64,000 nt of DNA from Arenimonas caeni. Lineage in GTDB: Bacteria; Pseudomonadota; Gammaproteobacteria; Xanthomonadales; Xanthomonadaceae. Shown here one piece after another: positions 16,243-25,094 of this stretch (positions within the stretch are counted from its first letter, which is position 1; the number at the start of each line of letters is the position of its first letter). The notes beneath the pieces are model-generated. The model was not told the origin of the DNA, did no database searches, and worked only from the letters and a program-made list of their open reading frames with translations. Location of the stretch: the NCBI RefSeq assembly GCF_003024235.1, contig NZ_KZ679096.1, positions 1-64,000 of the forward strand, read 5' to 3'. Position numbers and translations under genes: made by a program.

Positions 16243-19200
16243 TCAGAGTGGTTCGCCGCCGAACTTGTGGGTGTACTGCAGGTAGAAGCTTCGGCCCTCG
16301 GTGTCGAACCACGAGATGTCGTAGTACGGGTACGAGGTGTAGGTCGGGTCGTGCGGCGGCGCCTTGTCCATCAGGTTCACCACCGCGAGGCTGATCTGCG
16401 AGTGGTCGTTGAACTGGAAGCCCACCGTGGCGTTGTAGCGGTAGGTGGCGCCGATCTTCGGACCCGGATCGCCCTCCTCCCACACCTCGTCGTAGGACCA
16501 GCCATTGGGCAGGCTGCCCAGGCGGCGGCCCTGGATGGCGGCGCTCCAGCCATTGCGCTGCCACGACAGGCGCAGGCTGGCCTTGCTGCGCGGAATGTCG
16601 AAGCCGCTGTTGACCGCGAACATGTCCACCACCGGCTCGTCCGGGTACTCCTGGATGTCATGCTCGCGCACCCAGGTGTAGGCACCGGACAGGCCGAAGT
16701 CGCCCAGGCGCGTCTCCATGCGCAGGTTGGCGCTGAAGTCCACGCCGCTGGTCTGCTCACGGGCGATGTTGATGGGGTTCACGTGCACGCCGTAGATGGC
16801 CCCCGAGGGCGTACGGGTCACGCGTCCCAGCACGTCGGCGCAGGTGGCCGACGATGGGCTCTGGCCGTTGATGCCCAGCCGGCAGTCACGCTCGCGCTGC
16901 ATCACGTCGTTGGCGCGCAGGTCCTGCACCTGGTTGCGCATGTCGATGCTGAAATAGTCCAGCGACAGGTCCAGCCAGGACGTCGGCGACCAGACCATGC
17001 CCGCCGTCCACGAATCGCTGGTTTCCGGCTCGAGGTCGCGGTTGCCGACGCGGCTGCGGATGATGCCTTCGTCGCCGTAGCTGCAGTCGTCGTAGTTCTC
17101 GCCCGCCTCCTCGGTGTCGCAGCGGTAGTAGTCCACCACCGAGGTCTCGTCGTTGCCCGGGCCGGTGAACACGTAGTGCAGGTCCGGGGCGCGGAAGGCC
17201 GTGCCGTAGGAGCCGCGCACCAGCAGGCTGTCGAGCGGACGCCACTCCATGCCGGCGCTCCAGGTGAACTTGCCCGGGTCGCGTCCGGCGAACCGGTACT
17301 GGTCGTAGCGACCGGCCACGCTCAGGTTGAGCGTCTCGAGCACGGGCAGGCGCATTTCGCCCGCCAGCGCCCACCGGTTGCGGCTGCCGGCGCCGTCCGA
17401 GTCCTTCCAGCTGTAGTAGTAGTACTCCGTGGCCAGCGGGTCGGGCTTGAGGTCGTAGGACTGGCGGCCCAGCTCGGCGGTGGCCGCGAAGCCGGCGCTG
17501 CCGCCGGCCATCTCGAACAGCGACGCGTTGGTCAGCGTGAACGACAGGTTCTGGGTCTCCGACTCCGGGTTGTACGTGGTGCGGGCGAAGATGGAGTCGT
17601 ACTCGGCGCGGGTCAGCGGCGTGTACATGCGCGAGTAGTCGGCGTCGTAGATCGGGTAGCCGTCGCCGTCGTAGCCCAGCAGCGGGCCAAGGAACAGGTC
17701 GTTGGCGGCCGAGGCCACGATCTGCGGCCAGCTGATGCGCGCGCGGTACTGCGAGTGGCTCAGCGCCGCCTCGTAGTCCCAGTCGCTGCCGATGGTGCCG
17801 GTGAAGCCGGTGGTCACGCCGAAGGTCTTCTGCACGGTGTTGACCATGCCGGTGCCCAGGCCGCCCATTTCCTCCACCGTGAACTGGCGCTGCCAGTACT
17901 CGAGCTGGTCGGTGTTCTGGTTGTAGAAGTAGTCCCACTCGATGCCGTCGGGCGTCATCAGCGACCAGCTGCGCGGCGCGCGGAACAGCGACACCTCGTG
18001 GCGGCCGGCCTGCACGTCGGCGAACCAGCGCATGCCGTTGGCCATGTCGTAGCCCATCGAGGCGAACAGGTTCACGCCGTCGCGCTCGCTCACCATCGTG
18101 CGGTAGGCCACCGCGCGGTCGGAGCCGCAGTAGTAGCCGTAGTTGCGGCGGTAGGCGTGCTGCATCGTGCCTTCGTTGAGGCCCGACAGCGCGGCGCAGG
18201 TGTCCTCGCCCGGGTCGATGTAGTCGTCCCACCAGTCGGTGATCAGGAAGTTGCGCGGCGGGTAGCCGTAGCGCGAGGGATTGGGCGCGTCGAAGCTCGA
18301 GTCCTGCTGCCGGCGCTGGAAGCCCCAGATCGGGTCCTGCGCCCGGTATTCCAGGCCCGCCACCACGTTGAAGTTGCCCTTGCCCAGGCCACCGGAGATG
18401 TTCAGGCGGTGCGAGGCACCGTCGCCGCGCTCGGTCTGGCCGTAGCGGTAGTCGATGGTGGTGCCGTCGGCTTCCCTCTTCAGGATCAGGTTGACCACGC
18501 CGGAGATCGCGTCCGAACCGTAGATGGCGGACGCACTGCCGGTGAGCACCTCGATGCGGTCGATCATGCCCAGCGGCAGGCTGGAGATGTCGGTGAAGTT
18601 GCTGCGGCCGCCGAAGGGCAACGGGAAGTCGGCGATGCGCCGGCCGTTGACCAGCACCAGCGTGTGGTTCGGGCCCAGCGCGCGCAGGTCCACCTGCTGC
18701 GCGCCCGGCGAGAAGTCGGCGCCACCGGCCGACTGCTGGCTCTGGGTCTCGCCGCCGTTCTGGGTGAGCGATGCCAGCACGTCCGGCACGCTGACGAAAC
18801 CGCCGGCCTTGATGTCGGCGGCGGTGACCACGGTGATCGGCGCCGGGCCTTCGATCTGGGTGCGCGGGATGCGCGAGCCGGTCACCTGCAGCGTCTCGAG
18901 CACCGCCGGCGGCTCCTCGGCCTGCGCGGCGGGCGCGGCCGGGGCCGGTTCGGCCTGGGCGCGCGGCGCCGGCGCGGGCGCCGCGGCGTCGCTGCGCACG
19001 ATCACCACCGCACCCGACTCCCCGCGCCGGGCGGCGAAGCCGCTGCCGGCCAGCAGCCGGTCGAGCGCCTGGTCCGAGGTCAGCGTCCCCTGCACGCCCC
19101 CCGTCTCCACGCCGCGCAGCTGGTCGGCCGGGTAGACCACCTGGGTGCCCGACTGGCGCGAGAGCGCGTCCAGTGCGCCGGCGAGGCTGCCGGCCGGGAT

Positions 19201-19293
19201 GTCGATCGGCCGGGCCGGCGGTTCCTGCGCGTGCGCGGAAAGCGCCGCGGAACAGGCCAGGCTCAACAGCAAGTGTCGAAACTTCAAGCGCAT
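16243..19293 (-). CDS. TonB-dependent outer-membrane receptor with N-terminal STN signalling domain
   Basis: A 1016-residue receptor. It has a signal peptide (about 1-22), then an STN domain (about 28-102, DIPAGSLAGALDALSRQSG...) of the kind that talks to a FecR anti-sigma factor. An Ala/Pro linker (about 102-128), a plug domain (starts near RIPRTQIEGPAPITVV) and a large 22-strand-type barrel with many aromatic loop residues follow. FecA-like receptors with STN domains import a substrate with TonB energy and signal its presence inward. FecR and FecI homologues lie immediately upstream on the same strand. The substrate is not evident. The extended loops and the neighbouring peptidase fusion suggest a peptide or polymer fragment rather than a simple siderophore. 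Confidence 0.93.
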   Translation of the reverse strand: MRLKFRHLLLSLACSAALSAHAQEPPARPIDIPAGSLAGALDALSRQSGTQVVYPADQLRGVETGGVQGTLTSDQALDRLLAGSGFAARRGESGAVVIVRSDAAAPAPAPRAQAEPAPAAPAAQAEEPPAVLETLQVTGSRIPRTQIEGPAPITVVTAADIKAGGFVSVPDVLASLTQNGGETQSQQSAGGADFSPGAQQVDLRALGPNHTLVLVNGRRIADFPLPFGGRSNFTDISSLPLGMIDRIEVLTGSASAIYGSDAISGVVNLILKREADGTTIDYRYGQTERGDGASHRLNISGGLGKGNFNVVAGLEYRAQDPIWGFQRRQQDSSFDAPNPSRYGYPPRNFLITDWWDDYIDPGEDTCAALSGLNEGTMQHAYRRNYGYYCGSDRAVAYRTMVSERDGVNLFASMGYDMANGMRWFADVQAGRHEVSLFRAPRSWSLMTPDGIEWDYFYNQNTDQLEYWQRQFTVEEMGGLGTGMVNTVQKTFGVTTGFTGTIGSDWDYEAALSHSQYRARISWPQIVASAANDLFLGPLLGYDGDGYPIYDADYSRMYTPLTRAEYDSIFARTTYNPESETQNLSFTLTNASLFEMAGGSAGFAATAELGRQSYDLKPDPLATEYYYYSWKDSDGAGSRNRWALAGEMRLPVLETLNLSVAGRYDQYRFAGRDPGKFTWSAGMEWRPLDSLLVRGSYGTAFRAPDLHYVFTGPGNDETSVVDYYRCDTEEAGENYDDCSYGDEGIIRSRVGNRDLEPETSDSWTAGMVWSPTSWLDLSLDYFSIDMRNQVQDLRANDVMQRERDCRLGINGQSPSSATCADVLGRVTRTPSGAIYGVHVNPINIAREQTSGVDFSANLRMETRLGDFGLSGAYTWVREHDIQEYPDEPVVDMFAVNSGFDIPRSKASLRLSWQRNGWSAAIQGRRLGSLPNGWSYDEVWEEGDPGPKIGATYRYNATVGFQFNDHSQISLAVVNLMDKAPPHDPTYTSYPYYDISWFDTEGRSFYLQYTHKFGGEPL

Positions 19294-19362
19294 GATTCCC
19301 TCCCCTGGTGGGCGCGCGAGGCGGCGCCCTCAAGCATCACGACGAACGAGCCGGGCAAATCC

Positions 19363-19382
19363 CCCCCTTCCCCGGGAGGGGG
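19363..19382 (-). other. Stem-loop between the fecR-like gene and the TonB receptor gene
   Basis: A 9-bp stem (CCCCCTTCC against GGGAGGGGG, one G-U pair) sits in the 92-base gap right after the FecR stop codon. No T-run follows on the minus strand, so it is not a strong terminator. It could partly attenuate or mark an RNA-processing point between regulator and receptor. Confidence 0.45.
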
Positions 19383-19385
19383 TGC

Positions 19386-20402
19386 TCAGCGGCAGGCGGC
19401 CGCGCCGGCCGAGTGCAGCACGATCGCCTGCTCCCGGCGCTCGGCGCACACCGGGAAACCGGCCTCGAGCAGTGCGACGAAGGTTTCGAGGTTGTCCCAG
19501 CGGAAGCTGCCGCCGACGCGCAGGGCGGCCGCGGTCGGGTCGCCCAGCTCCAGGCGGCGGGCGTTGTAGCGGTTGAACTCGTCGGCGGCCGCGGCCAGCG
19601 AGGTGTCCTGGAAGGCCAGGAAGCCCTCGCGCCAGTCCACCAGCCGCGCCACCTCCTCCAGCGACTGCCGGCGCACCAGCACGCCCTCGCCGCTGGTGCT
19701 GGCCACGCTGCCGGCCGGCAGCAGCGTGGGCTGCCCCTGGCGCTCGCCGCCCGGCTCGAGCCGCACGGTGCCCTCGGTCACCACCACGCGCAGTTCCTCG
19801 CCCTGGCGGCGCACCGAGAACGCGGTGCCCACCGCCACCACGCGGTAGTCGCCCACGGCCACCACGAAGGGGCGGGCGGCGTCCCTGGCCACTTCGAAAT
19901 AGCCCTCGCCGCGGGTGAGCTCGACCCGGCGCTGGCCGCGGTCGAGCCGCACGTGGATGCGGCTGTCGCTGCCGAGCGTGGCGCGCGAGCCGTCCGACAG
20001 CGGCACGGTGTCGAGCTTGCCCAGCGCGGTGCGGTAGTCGGCGGTTTCGATGCCGCTGCGCCACCAGGCGCCGGCCAGGCCGAGGCCCAGCACCAGCACG
20101 GCCGCCAGCCCCGCCGCACCCCGGATCCAGCGCCGCGGGCGTGCCGGCGTCGACGCCGGCCGGGGCCGGGGCGTCATCACGCTCACGCCGCCGCCGTTCG
20201 CCGCCGGCTGCACCGGTGCCAGCGCGCGCAGGCGCGCGGCCTGCTCCCAGGCCGCCTGCACGCGCAGGAAGGCCACGCGGTGCGCGGTGTCGGCCGCCAG
20301 CCACGCCTCCAGCGCCGCCGCCTGGGTTCCGTCCCAGTGGTCGCCCTCGCGGCGCGCCAGCCATTCGGCGGCGCGTCGGTCAGTCTGCGTGCTGGCGTGC
20401 AT
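19386..20402 (-). CDS. FecR-family anti-sigma factor / signal transducer
   Basis: A 338-residue inner-membrane regulator. The N-terminal cytoplasmic FecR_N helix bundle carries the WLARREGD...EAWLAADTAHRVAF pattern that binds the sigma factor. One transmembrane segment follows (about 92-112, GAAGLAAVLVLGLGLAGAWW), then the periplasmic FecR domain (LGSDSRIHVRLDRGQRRVEL, GEGYFEV, VAVGTAFSVR). The C-terminal part resembles a secretin/STN-like fold. It receives the signal from the receptor STN domain and controls the ECF sigma factor. It starts inside the sigma gene (23-base overlap). Confidence 0.92.
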   Translation of the reverse strand: MHASTQTDRRAAEWLARREGDHWDGTQAAALEAWLAADTAHRVAFLRVQAAWEQAARLRALAPVQPAANGGGVSVMTPRPRPASTPARPRRWIRGAAGLAAVLVLGLGLAGAWWRSGIETADYRTALGKLDTVPLSDGSRATLGSDSRIHVRLDRGQRRVELTRGEGYFEVARDAARPFVVAVGDYRVVAVGTAFSVRRQGEELRVVVTEGTVRLEPGGERQGQPTLLPAGSVASTSGEGVLVRRQSLEEVARLVDWREGFLAFQDTSLAAAADEFNRYNARRLELGDPTAAALRVGGSFRWDNLETFVALLEAGFPVCAERREQAIVLHSAGAAACR

Positions 20403-20973
20403 TGCGCTTCTCCCGTCGCGCCACGGCCGGCGCAAGCGCCGCCAGGTCGAGGCCGTCGCCGGTGCCGCCGTGGAAACCCTCGGCCATCAGGCGCATGCCC
20501 TTGGCCAGGTGCTTTTCCACCGTTTTCTCGCTGATGCCCAGGCGCGCCGCCACCTGCTTTTGCGACAACTCCTCCACCCGACGCAGCCACACCACCTGAC
20601 GGCAGCGGGCCGGCAGGCGGTCGAAGGCATCCGACAGCCGACGCAGCACCTGGCGGGCGCCGCAACAGTGCTCCGGCGACAACCCGTCCACCATCAGGAC
20701 GTTCAAGGCCTCGAAATCACCCATCGTCTCGATCGAAACCACCCGGCTGCGCCGCACCCGGTCGGCCAGCAGGTGCCGGGCGGTGGCGAAGAGGAAGGCC
20801 TTGGGTTGTTCGGGCAGCGCCTTGCCCGCGGCCTCGTAGACGCGCACGTAGACTTCCTGGCGCAGGTCGGCCAGTTCATCGCGGTGGGGCCAGCAGCGGC
20901 GCAGCAAATGCATCAGCGCCGCCTCGTGGACGAGGATTTCTCGGACGAACCAGTCGTCGTGGCAGGCGGGCAT
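20380..20973 (-). CDS. FecI-like ECF RNA polymerase sigma factor
   Basis: A 197-residue sigma-70-family ECF factor. Region 2 (DELADLRQEVYVRVYE...FLFATARHLLADRVRR) and region 4 (LPARCRQVVWLRRVEELSQKQVAARLGISEKTVEKHLAKG) are both present. This is the iron-starvation/FecI subgroup that pairs with FecR. ATG 20973 is chosen because GTGGGG precedes it. An in-frame ATG at 20985 is possible. It should direct polymerase to the receptor operon when FecR is triggered. It is divergent from the hydrolase fusion gene with an 88-base gap, so that gene may belong to the same regulon. Confidence 0.92.
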   Translation of the reverse strand: MPACHDDWFVREILVHEAALMHLLRRCWPHRDELADLRQEVYVRVYEAAGKALPEQPKAFLFATARHLLADRVRRSRVVSIETMGDFEALNVLMVDGLSPEHCCGARQVLRRLSDAFDRLPARCRQVVWLRRVEELSQKQVAARLGISEKTVEKHLAKGMRLMAEGFHGGTGDGLDLAALAPAVARREKRNARQHAD

Positions 20974-21061
20974 GCCCCACACCATAGCCCAAGGCCCGGG
21001 GTGGGGATATTGGACCTCCGTTCGTCCCATACTGGAGGATCAAAAAAAAGGGGAGCGCGGC

Positions 21062-23002
21062 ATGGCTGGACGTGGCAGGTGGCTTTGGACCCTGGGCTTG
21101 GCCCTGCTCGCACCGCTGGCCTCGGCCGCGGACTACGCCCACTACCAGCTCGGCGACCCGACCGCGCCCACGCCCGGCCAGGTGCGCCCCGGCCTGCTGC
21201 TCATGGGCGGCGGCGACCGCAACCACGACGCCCTGCGCTGGTTCTTCGAGCGCGCCGGCAACGGCCACGTGGTGGTGCTGCGCGCCTCGCTGGCCAACGA
21301 GGTCGCCGAGGAGTTCTACGGCGAGGTCGGCGGCCTGGCCTCGGTGGAAACCTACGTGGTGGCCAACCGCGAAGCCTCCACCGACCCGGCCCTGCTGCGC
21401 AGCCTGGCGCGCGCGGACGGCATCTTCATCGCCGGCGGCGACCAGTCGCGCTACGTGCGCTACTGGCGCGGCACGCCGGTGGCGGCGGCGCTCGAAAAGC
21501 ACGTTCGCGACGGCAAGCCGATCGGCGGCACCAGCGCCGGCCTGGCCATGCTGGGCGAATACGTCTACGGCGCGATGGACGGCGCCAGCCAGGTCAGCCC
21601 GCTGGCCCTTGAAGACCCGCTGGGCCCGGGCAACACCATCGAAACCGGCTTCCTGGACCTGGCGCTGCTCAAGGGCGTGCTCACCGACACCCACTTCCGC
21701 GAGCGCAACCGCCTGGGCCGGCTGGTGGCCTTCGTGGCCAAGGCCGAGGCGATGGCCGGTGAAGACCGCCGCATCGTCGGCCTGGGCGTGGACGAGGACG
21801 CGGCGCTGGCGGTGGACGCCGACGGCCGCGCACGTGTTTATGCGACCGCGCCGGGCGCCGGCGCAACGGTGGTGCCGGGCGGTTTCCCCCGCACCCAGCG
21901 CGAGGACGAGGCGATGCAGCTCGAACGCTTCGAGGTGCTCGGGGTCGACGTCGACTCGGTGCTGCACCTGCCGTCGGGTCGCGTCGAGAACCCGGCTTTC
22001 CGCCGCACCTATGCGGTGCGCGACGGCGTGCTGGTGGCGCTGGACTCGCCGCTGCTGGTCATCCACGGCGGTGCCGGCGTGGAGCGCGCCGGCCTCGACG
22101 CCAGCGACGAGGCCGCGGCCCGCGCCGCGCTCGAGGCGGCGCTGCGCGCCGGCCACGCCGAGCTGATGGCCGGCAAGCCGGCGCTGGACGCCGTCACCGC
22201 CGCGATCACCCTGCTCGAGGATGCGCCGCAGTTCAACGCTGGCCGCGGCGCGGTGTTCACGCACGAGGGCCGCAACGAGCTCGACGCCTCGCTGATGGAC
22301 GGCGCCAGCGGCCGCGCCGGCGCGGTGGCCGGCCTGCACCGGGTGCGCAACCCGATCCAACTCGCGCGCGCGGTGATGGAGAAGTCGCGCCACGTGATGA
22401 TGGTGGGCGACGGCGCCGAGGCCTTCGCGGCCGAGCAGCAGGTCGAGCTGGTCGATCCGTCCTGGTTCCGCACCGAGAAGCGCTGGCGCCAGCTGCAGGA
22501 CGCCCTCGCCGCCGAGGCCGACACCCAGGCCAGCGCGCCGCTGCCGGCCAAGGCCTTCTTCGGCACCGTCGGCGCCCTGGCGCTCGACAACGGCGGCCGA
22601 CTGGCCGCGGGCACCTCCACCGGCGGCATGACCAACAAGCGCTACGGCCGCGTCGGCGACTCGCCGATCATCGGCGCCGGCACCTGGGCCGACGAGCGTT
22701 GCGCGGTGTCGGGCACCGGCTGGGGCGAGTTCTACATCCGCGCCGCGGCGGCGCACGACATCTGCGCGCGCATGAAGTACCGCGGCGTGGACGTGCAGCG
22801 CGCGGCCGAGGCGGTGATCAACCGGACCATCCCGGCCAGCGGCGGCGACGGCGGCGCGATCGCGATGGGGGCCGACGGCAGCGTGGCCTTCCCGTTCAAC
22901 ACCGAGGGCATGTACCGCGGCTGGATCGGCGCCGACGGCGTGCCGCACGTGGCGGTGTTCCGCGGCGAAGAACTGCCGGAGCCGCGCTTCACGGGTCGCT
23001 GA
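21062..23002 (+). CDS. Secreted fusion: cyanophycinase (peptidase S51) plus isoaspartyl peptidase/L-asparaginase
   Basis: A 646-residue exported protein with a Sec signal peptide (1-22, ASA cleavage). Residues about 40-325 are a peptidase S51 domain: LLLMGGGDRN, FIAGGDQSRY, nucleophile Ser158 in GGTSAGLAMLG, and His211 in TDTHFRER. Cyanophycinase uses this fold to release beta-Asp-Arg dipeptides from the polymer cyanophycin. Residues about 332-646 are an Ntn-hydrolase of the IaaA/EcAIII type: VIHGGAGV, NAGRGAVFT, and autocleavage Thr502 in FFGTVGALALD, followed by GTSTGGMTNKRYGRVGDSP. IaaA hydrolyses beta-aspartyl dipeptides. One chain could thus carry both steps to Asp and Arg in the periplasm or outside. 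ATG 21062 has a strong AGGGGAG site. Fusion order and signal peptide are seen. The substrate is inferred. Confidence 0.9.
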   Translation: MAGRGRWLWTLGLALLAPLASAADYAHYQLGDPTAPTPGQVRPGLLLMGGGDRNHDALRWFFERAGNGHVVVLRASLANEVAEEFYGEVGGLASVETYVVANREASTDPALLRSLARADGIFIAGGDQSRYVRYWRGTPVAAALEKHVRDGKPIGGTSAGLAMLGEYVYGAMDGASQVSPLALEDPLGPGNTIETGFLDLALLKGVLTDTHFRERNRLGRLVAFVAKAEAMAGEDRRIVGLGVDEDAALAVDADGRARVYATAPGAGATVVPGGFPRTQREDEAMQLERFEVLGVDVDSVLHLPSGRVENPAFRRTYAVRDGVLVALDSPLLVIHGGAGVERAGLDASDEAAARAALEAALRAGHAELMAGKPALDAVTAAITLLEDAPQFNAGRGAVFTHEGRNELDASLMDGASGRAGAVAGLHRVRNPIQLARAVMEKSRHVMMVGDGAEAFAAEQQVELVDPSWFRTEKRWRQLQDALAAEADTQASAPLPAKAFFGTVGALALDNGGRLAAGTSTGGMTNKRYGRVGDSPIIGAGTWADERCAVSGTGWGEFYIRAAAAHDICARMKYRGVDVQRAAEAVINRTIPASGGDGGAIAMGADGSVAFPFNTEGMYRGWIGADGVPHVAVFRGEELPEPRFTGR

Positions 23003-23014
23003 GCGCCCGCCCCC

Positions 23015-23938
23015 TCAGCAACGGCCGGCGCGCTCCGCAAGCCAGTCGGCCAGCGCCCGGGCGTCCGCGCCGCTGCGCGTGAAGCCGAAGGCGTGTTCCG
23101 GGTCGCGCTGGCGGTCGAGCCAGATGCCCTCGGCCACCGGCGGGCGCGTGGCGGCCAGCCACAGCGCGGTGTCGGCGCCTTCGTCGGCACTGCGCAGTAC
23201 GCGCCGGAACACCTTGCGGAAGCCGGGCAGCGAACTGCGCACGCCGTCGGTGTCCACCCAGCCCGGGTGCATCACCCAGGCCTTGGGCGCATCGGGGCCC
23301 AGCGAATTCCAGTAGTGGGTCAGTTCGACCTGGGCGCGCTTGTGCTGGGCGTAGGCGAGGAAGCCGTCGTGCCGTCCGGCATCGGGGGCTTCGAGTTCAT
23401 CCAGCGACAGCGCGGCGCCGTACATGCCGCCCGAACTCATCGAGATGATGGCGCTGCGCGCATCGAGCGCGCCTTCGCGGCGCAGCGCGGCGTCCAGCAC
23501 CCAGTGCCCGAGCAGGTTGGTCGCGAAGCTGCGCTCCACGCCCTCTTCGGTGCGGCCGAACTCGTGCAGCATCACCCCGACGTTGTGCACCAGCACGTCC
23601 ACGCGGCCGGAGGCGGCGATGGCCGCGGCGACGCGGCGCAGCTCGGCCGCCAGCGACAGGTCCACCTGCACGGCCTCGATGCGGCCGGGGCCCTTTGCCC
23701 CGGCCACCAGGGCGTCGAGCTTGCGGCCGTCGCGGGCCAGGGCCAGCACGGTGGCGCCCCGGGCCGCCGCGCCCAGCGCGATGGCGCGGCCGATGCCGCC
23801 GGTGGCGCCGGTCACGACCCAGCGCTGGCCGCCGAAGTCGGCATCCAGCGGCGCGCGCACGCGCCGGCGGTGGCCGATCCGCGAAAACGGCACGGCGAAT
23901 CGCGCGTAGAAAATCAGGGCGCCGATGAGCTTTTTCAT
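23015..23938 (-). CDS. Short-chain dehydrogenase/reductase
   Basis: A 307-residue classical SDR. Visible are the cofactor motif TGATGGIG (43-50), NNAG-equivalent VHNVGVM, the catalytic Ser in IISMSSGGM and YAQHK (Tyr-x-x-x-Lys). The N-terminal 40 residues (KLIGALIFYARFAVPFSRIG) look like a short membrane-associating helix. This resembles DHRS12/retinol-dehydrogenase-like SDRs that sit on membranes. The substrate is unknown. It is transcribed downstream of pyrC with a 46-base gap and converges on the hydrolase fusion. Confidence 0.88.
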   Translation of the reverse strand: MKKLIGALIFYARFAVPFSRIGHRRRVRAPLDADFGGQRWVVTGATGGIGRAIALGAAARGATVLALARDGRKLDALVAGAKGPGRIEAVQVDLSLAAELRRVAAAIAASGRVDVLVHNVGVMLHEFGRTEEGVERSFATNLLGHWVLDAALRREGALDARSAIISMSSGGMYGAALSLDELEAPDAGRHDGFLAYAQHKRAQVELTHYWNSLGPDAPKAWVMHPGWVDTDGVRSSLPGFRKVFRRVLRSADEGADTALWLAATRPPVAEGIWLDRQRDPEHAFGFTRSGADARALADWLAERAGRC

Positions 23939-23984
23939 GGCGCCAAGATGCGCCGGCCGGTGCCGTCGCGAAGTGAAGACGGGC

Positions 23985-25034
23985 TCAGCCCGCCAGGCCT
24001 TCCACCCGCCAGGCCAGCTCGGTGCCGGCGCGCAGCGGCACCAGGGCGGTGGCGCCCTCGCCCAGCTCGGCCGGGACCACCCAGGGCTCGCGCACCAGGG
24101 TGATCGTGCCGGTGTTGCGCGGCAGGCGGTAGAAATCCGGGCCGTGGAAGCTGGCGAAGCCTTCGAGCCGGTCGAGCGCGTTCTCCTGCTCGAACACCTC
24201 GGCGTAAAGCTCGATGGCGCCGTGCGCGCTGTACATGCCGGCGCAGCCGCAGGCCGCTTCCTTGGCGCCGCGGGTGTGCGGGGCGCTGTCGGTGCCCAGG
24301 AAGAACTTCGGGCTGCCGCTGGTGGCGGCGGCGACCAGCGCCAGGCGGTGCTCCTCGCGCTTGAGCACCGGCAGGCAGTAGTGGTGCGGGCGGATGCCGC
24401 CGGTGAAGATGGCGTTGCGGTTCATCAGCAGGTGGTGCGGCGTGATGGTGGCCACCACGTTGGCCGGCGCCGCCGCCACGAACTCTGCGGCCTGCCGGGT
24501 GGTGATGTGCTCGAGCACGATGCGCAGCTTCGGGTAGCGCTGCACCAGCGGCCTGAGCAGGGTGTCGATGAACACGGCCTCGCGGTCGAACACGTCCACG
24601 TGCGCGTCGGTCACTTCGCCGTGGATGAGCAGCGGCAGGTCGTGCTGCTCCATCGCCGCAAGCGTCTCGTGGCAGCGGCTGATCTGCTGCACGCCGGAGT
24701 CGGAGTTGGTGGTGGCGCCGGCCGGGTACCACTTCACCGCATGCACGAAGCCCGATGCCTTCGCCTCGGCGATGTCGGCGGGCGTGGTGCGCTCGGTGAG
24801 GTAGAGCGTCATCAGCGGCTCGAAATCCAGGCCCGCCGGCAGCGCCTTGAGGATGCGCTCGCGGTAGGCGCCGGCCAGCGCGGCGTTGACCACCGGCGGC
24901 ACCAGGTTGGGCATGACGATGGCGCGGCCGAAGCGGCGCGCGGTGTCGGGCAGCACCCGCGCCAGCATGTCGCCGTCGCGCAGATGCAGGTGCCAGTCGT
25001 CGGGGCGGGTGAGGGTGAGGCGGGTGGCGGTCAT
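23985..25034 (-). CDS. pyrC: Dihydroorotase, class II
   Basis: A 349-residue zinc amidohydrolase of pyrimidine synthesis that cyclises N-carbamoyl-aspartate to dihydroorotate. Motifs: [10 protein letters not shown] (HxH), the carboxylated lysine in [25 protein letters not shown] and [11 protein letters not shown] (catalytic Asp). Size and motif spacing match E. coli PyrC (348). ATG start. The Wadjet operon lies 60 bases upstream on the same strand. Confidence 0.97.
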   Translation of the reverse strand: MTATRLTLTRPDDWHLHLRDGDMLARVLPDTARRFGRAIVMPNLVPPVVNAALAGAYRERILKALPAGLDFEPLMTLYLTERTTPADIAEAKASGFVHAVKWYPAGATTNSDSGVQQISRCHETLAAMEQHDLPLLIHGEVTDAHVDVFDREAVFIDTLLRPLVQRYPKLRIVLEHITTRQAAEFVAAAPANVVATITPHHLLMNRNAIFTGGIRPHHYCLPVLKREEHRLALVAAATSGSPKFFLGTDSAPHTRGAKEAACGCAGMYSAHGAIELYAEVFEQENALDRLEGFASFHGPDFYRLPRNTGTITLVREPWVVPAELGEGATALVPLRAGTELAWRVEGLAG

Positions 25035-25094
25035 GGCGGCACGGGGGTGGGTCGGCGAGGCCCCTATTGTCGCCGATCCCGCCCGCTGCCGCCC

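Noticed and set aside
15760-19569. A 1269-codon open frame opposite the TonB receptor
   Set aside because: It is an antisense shadow of the receptor gene, rich in His/Arg/Ala/Val repeats with no domain. The receptor on the other strand is complete.
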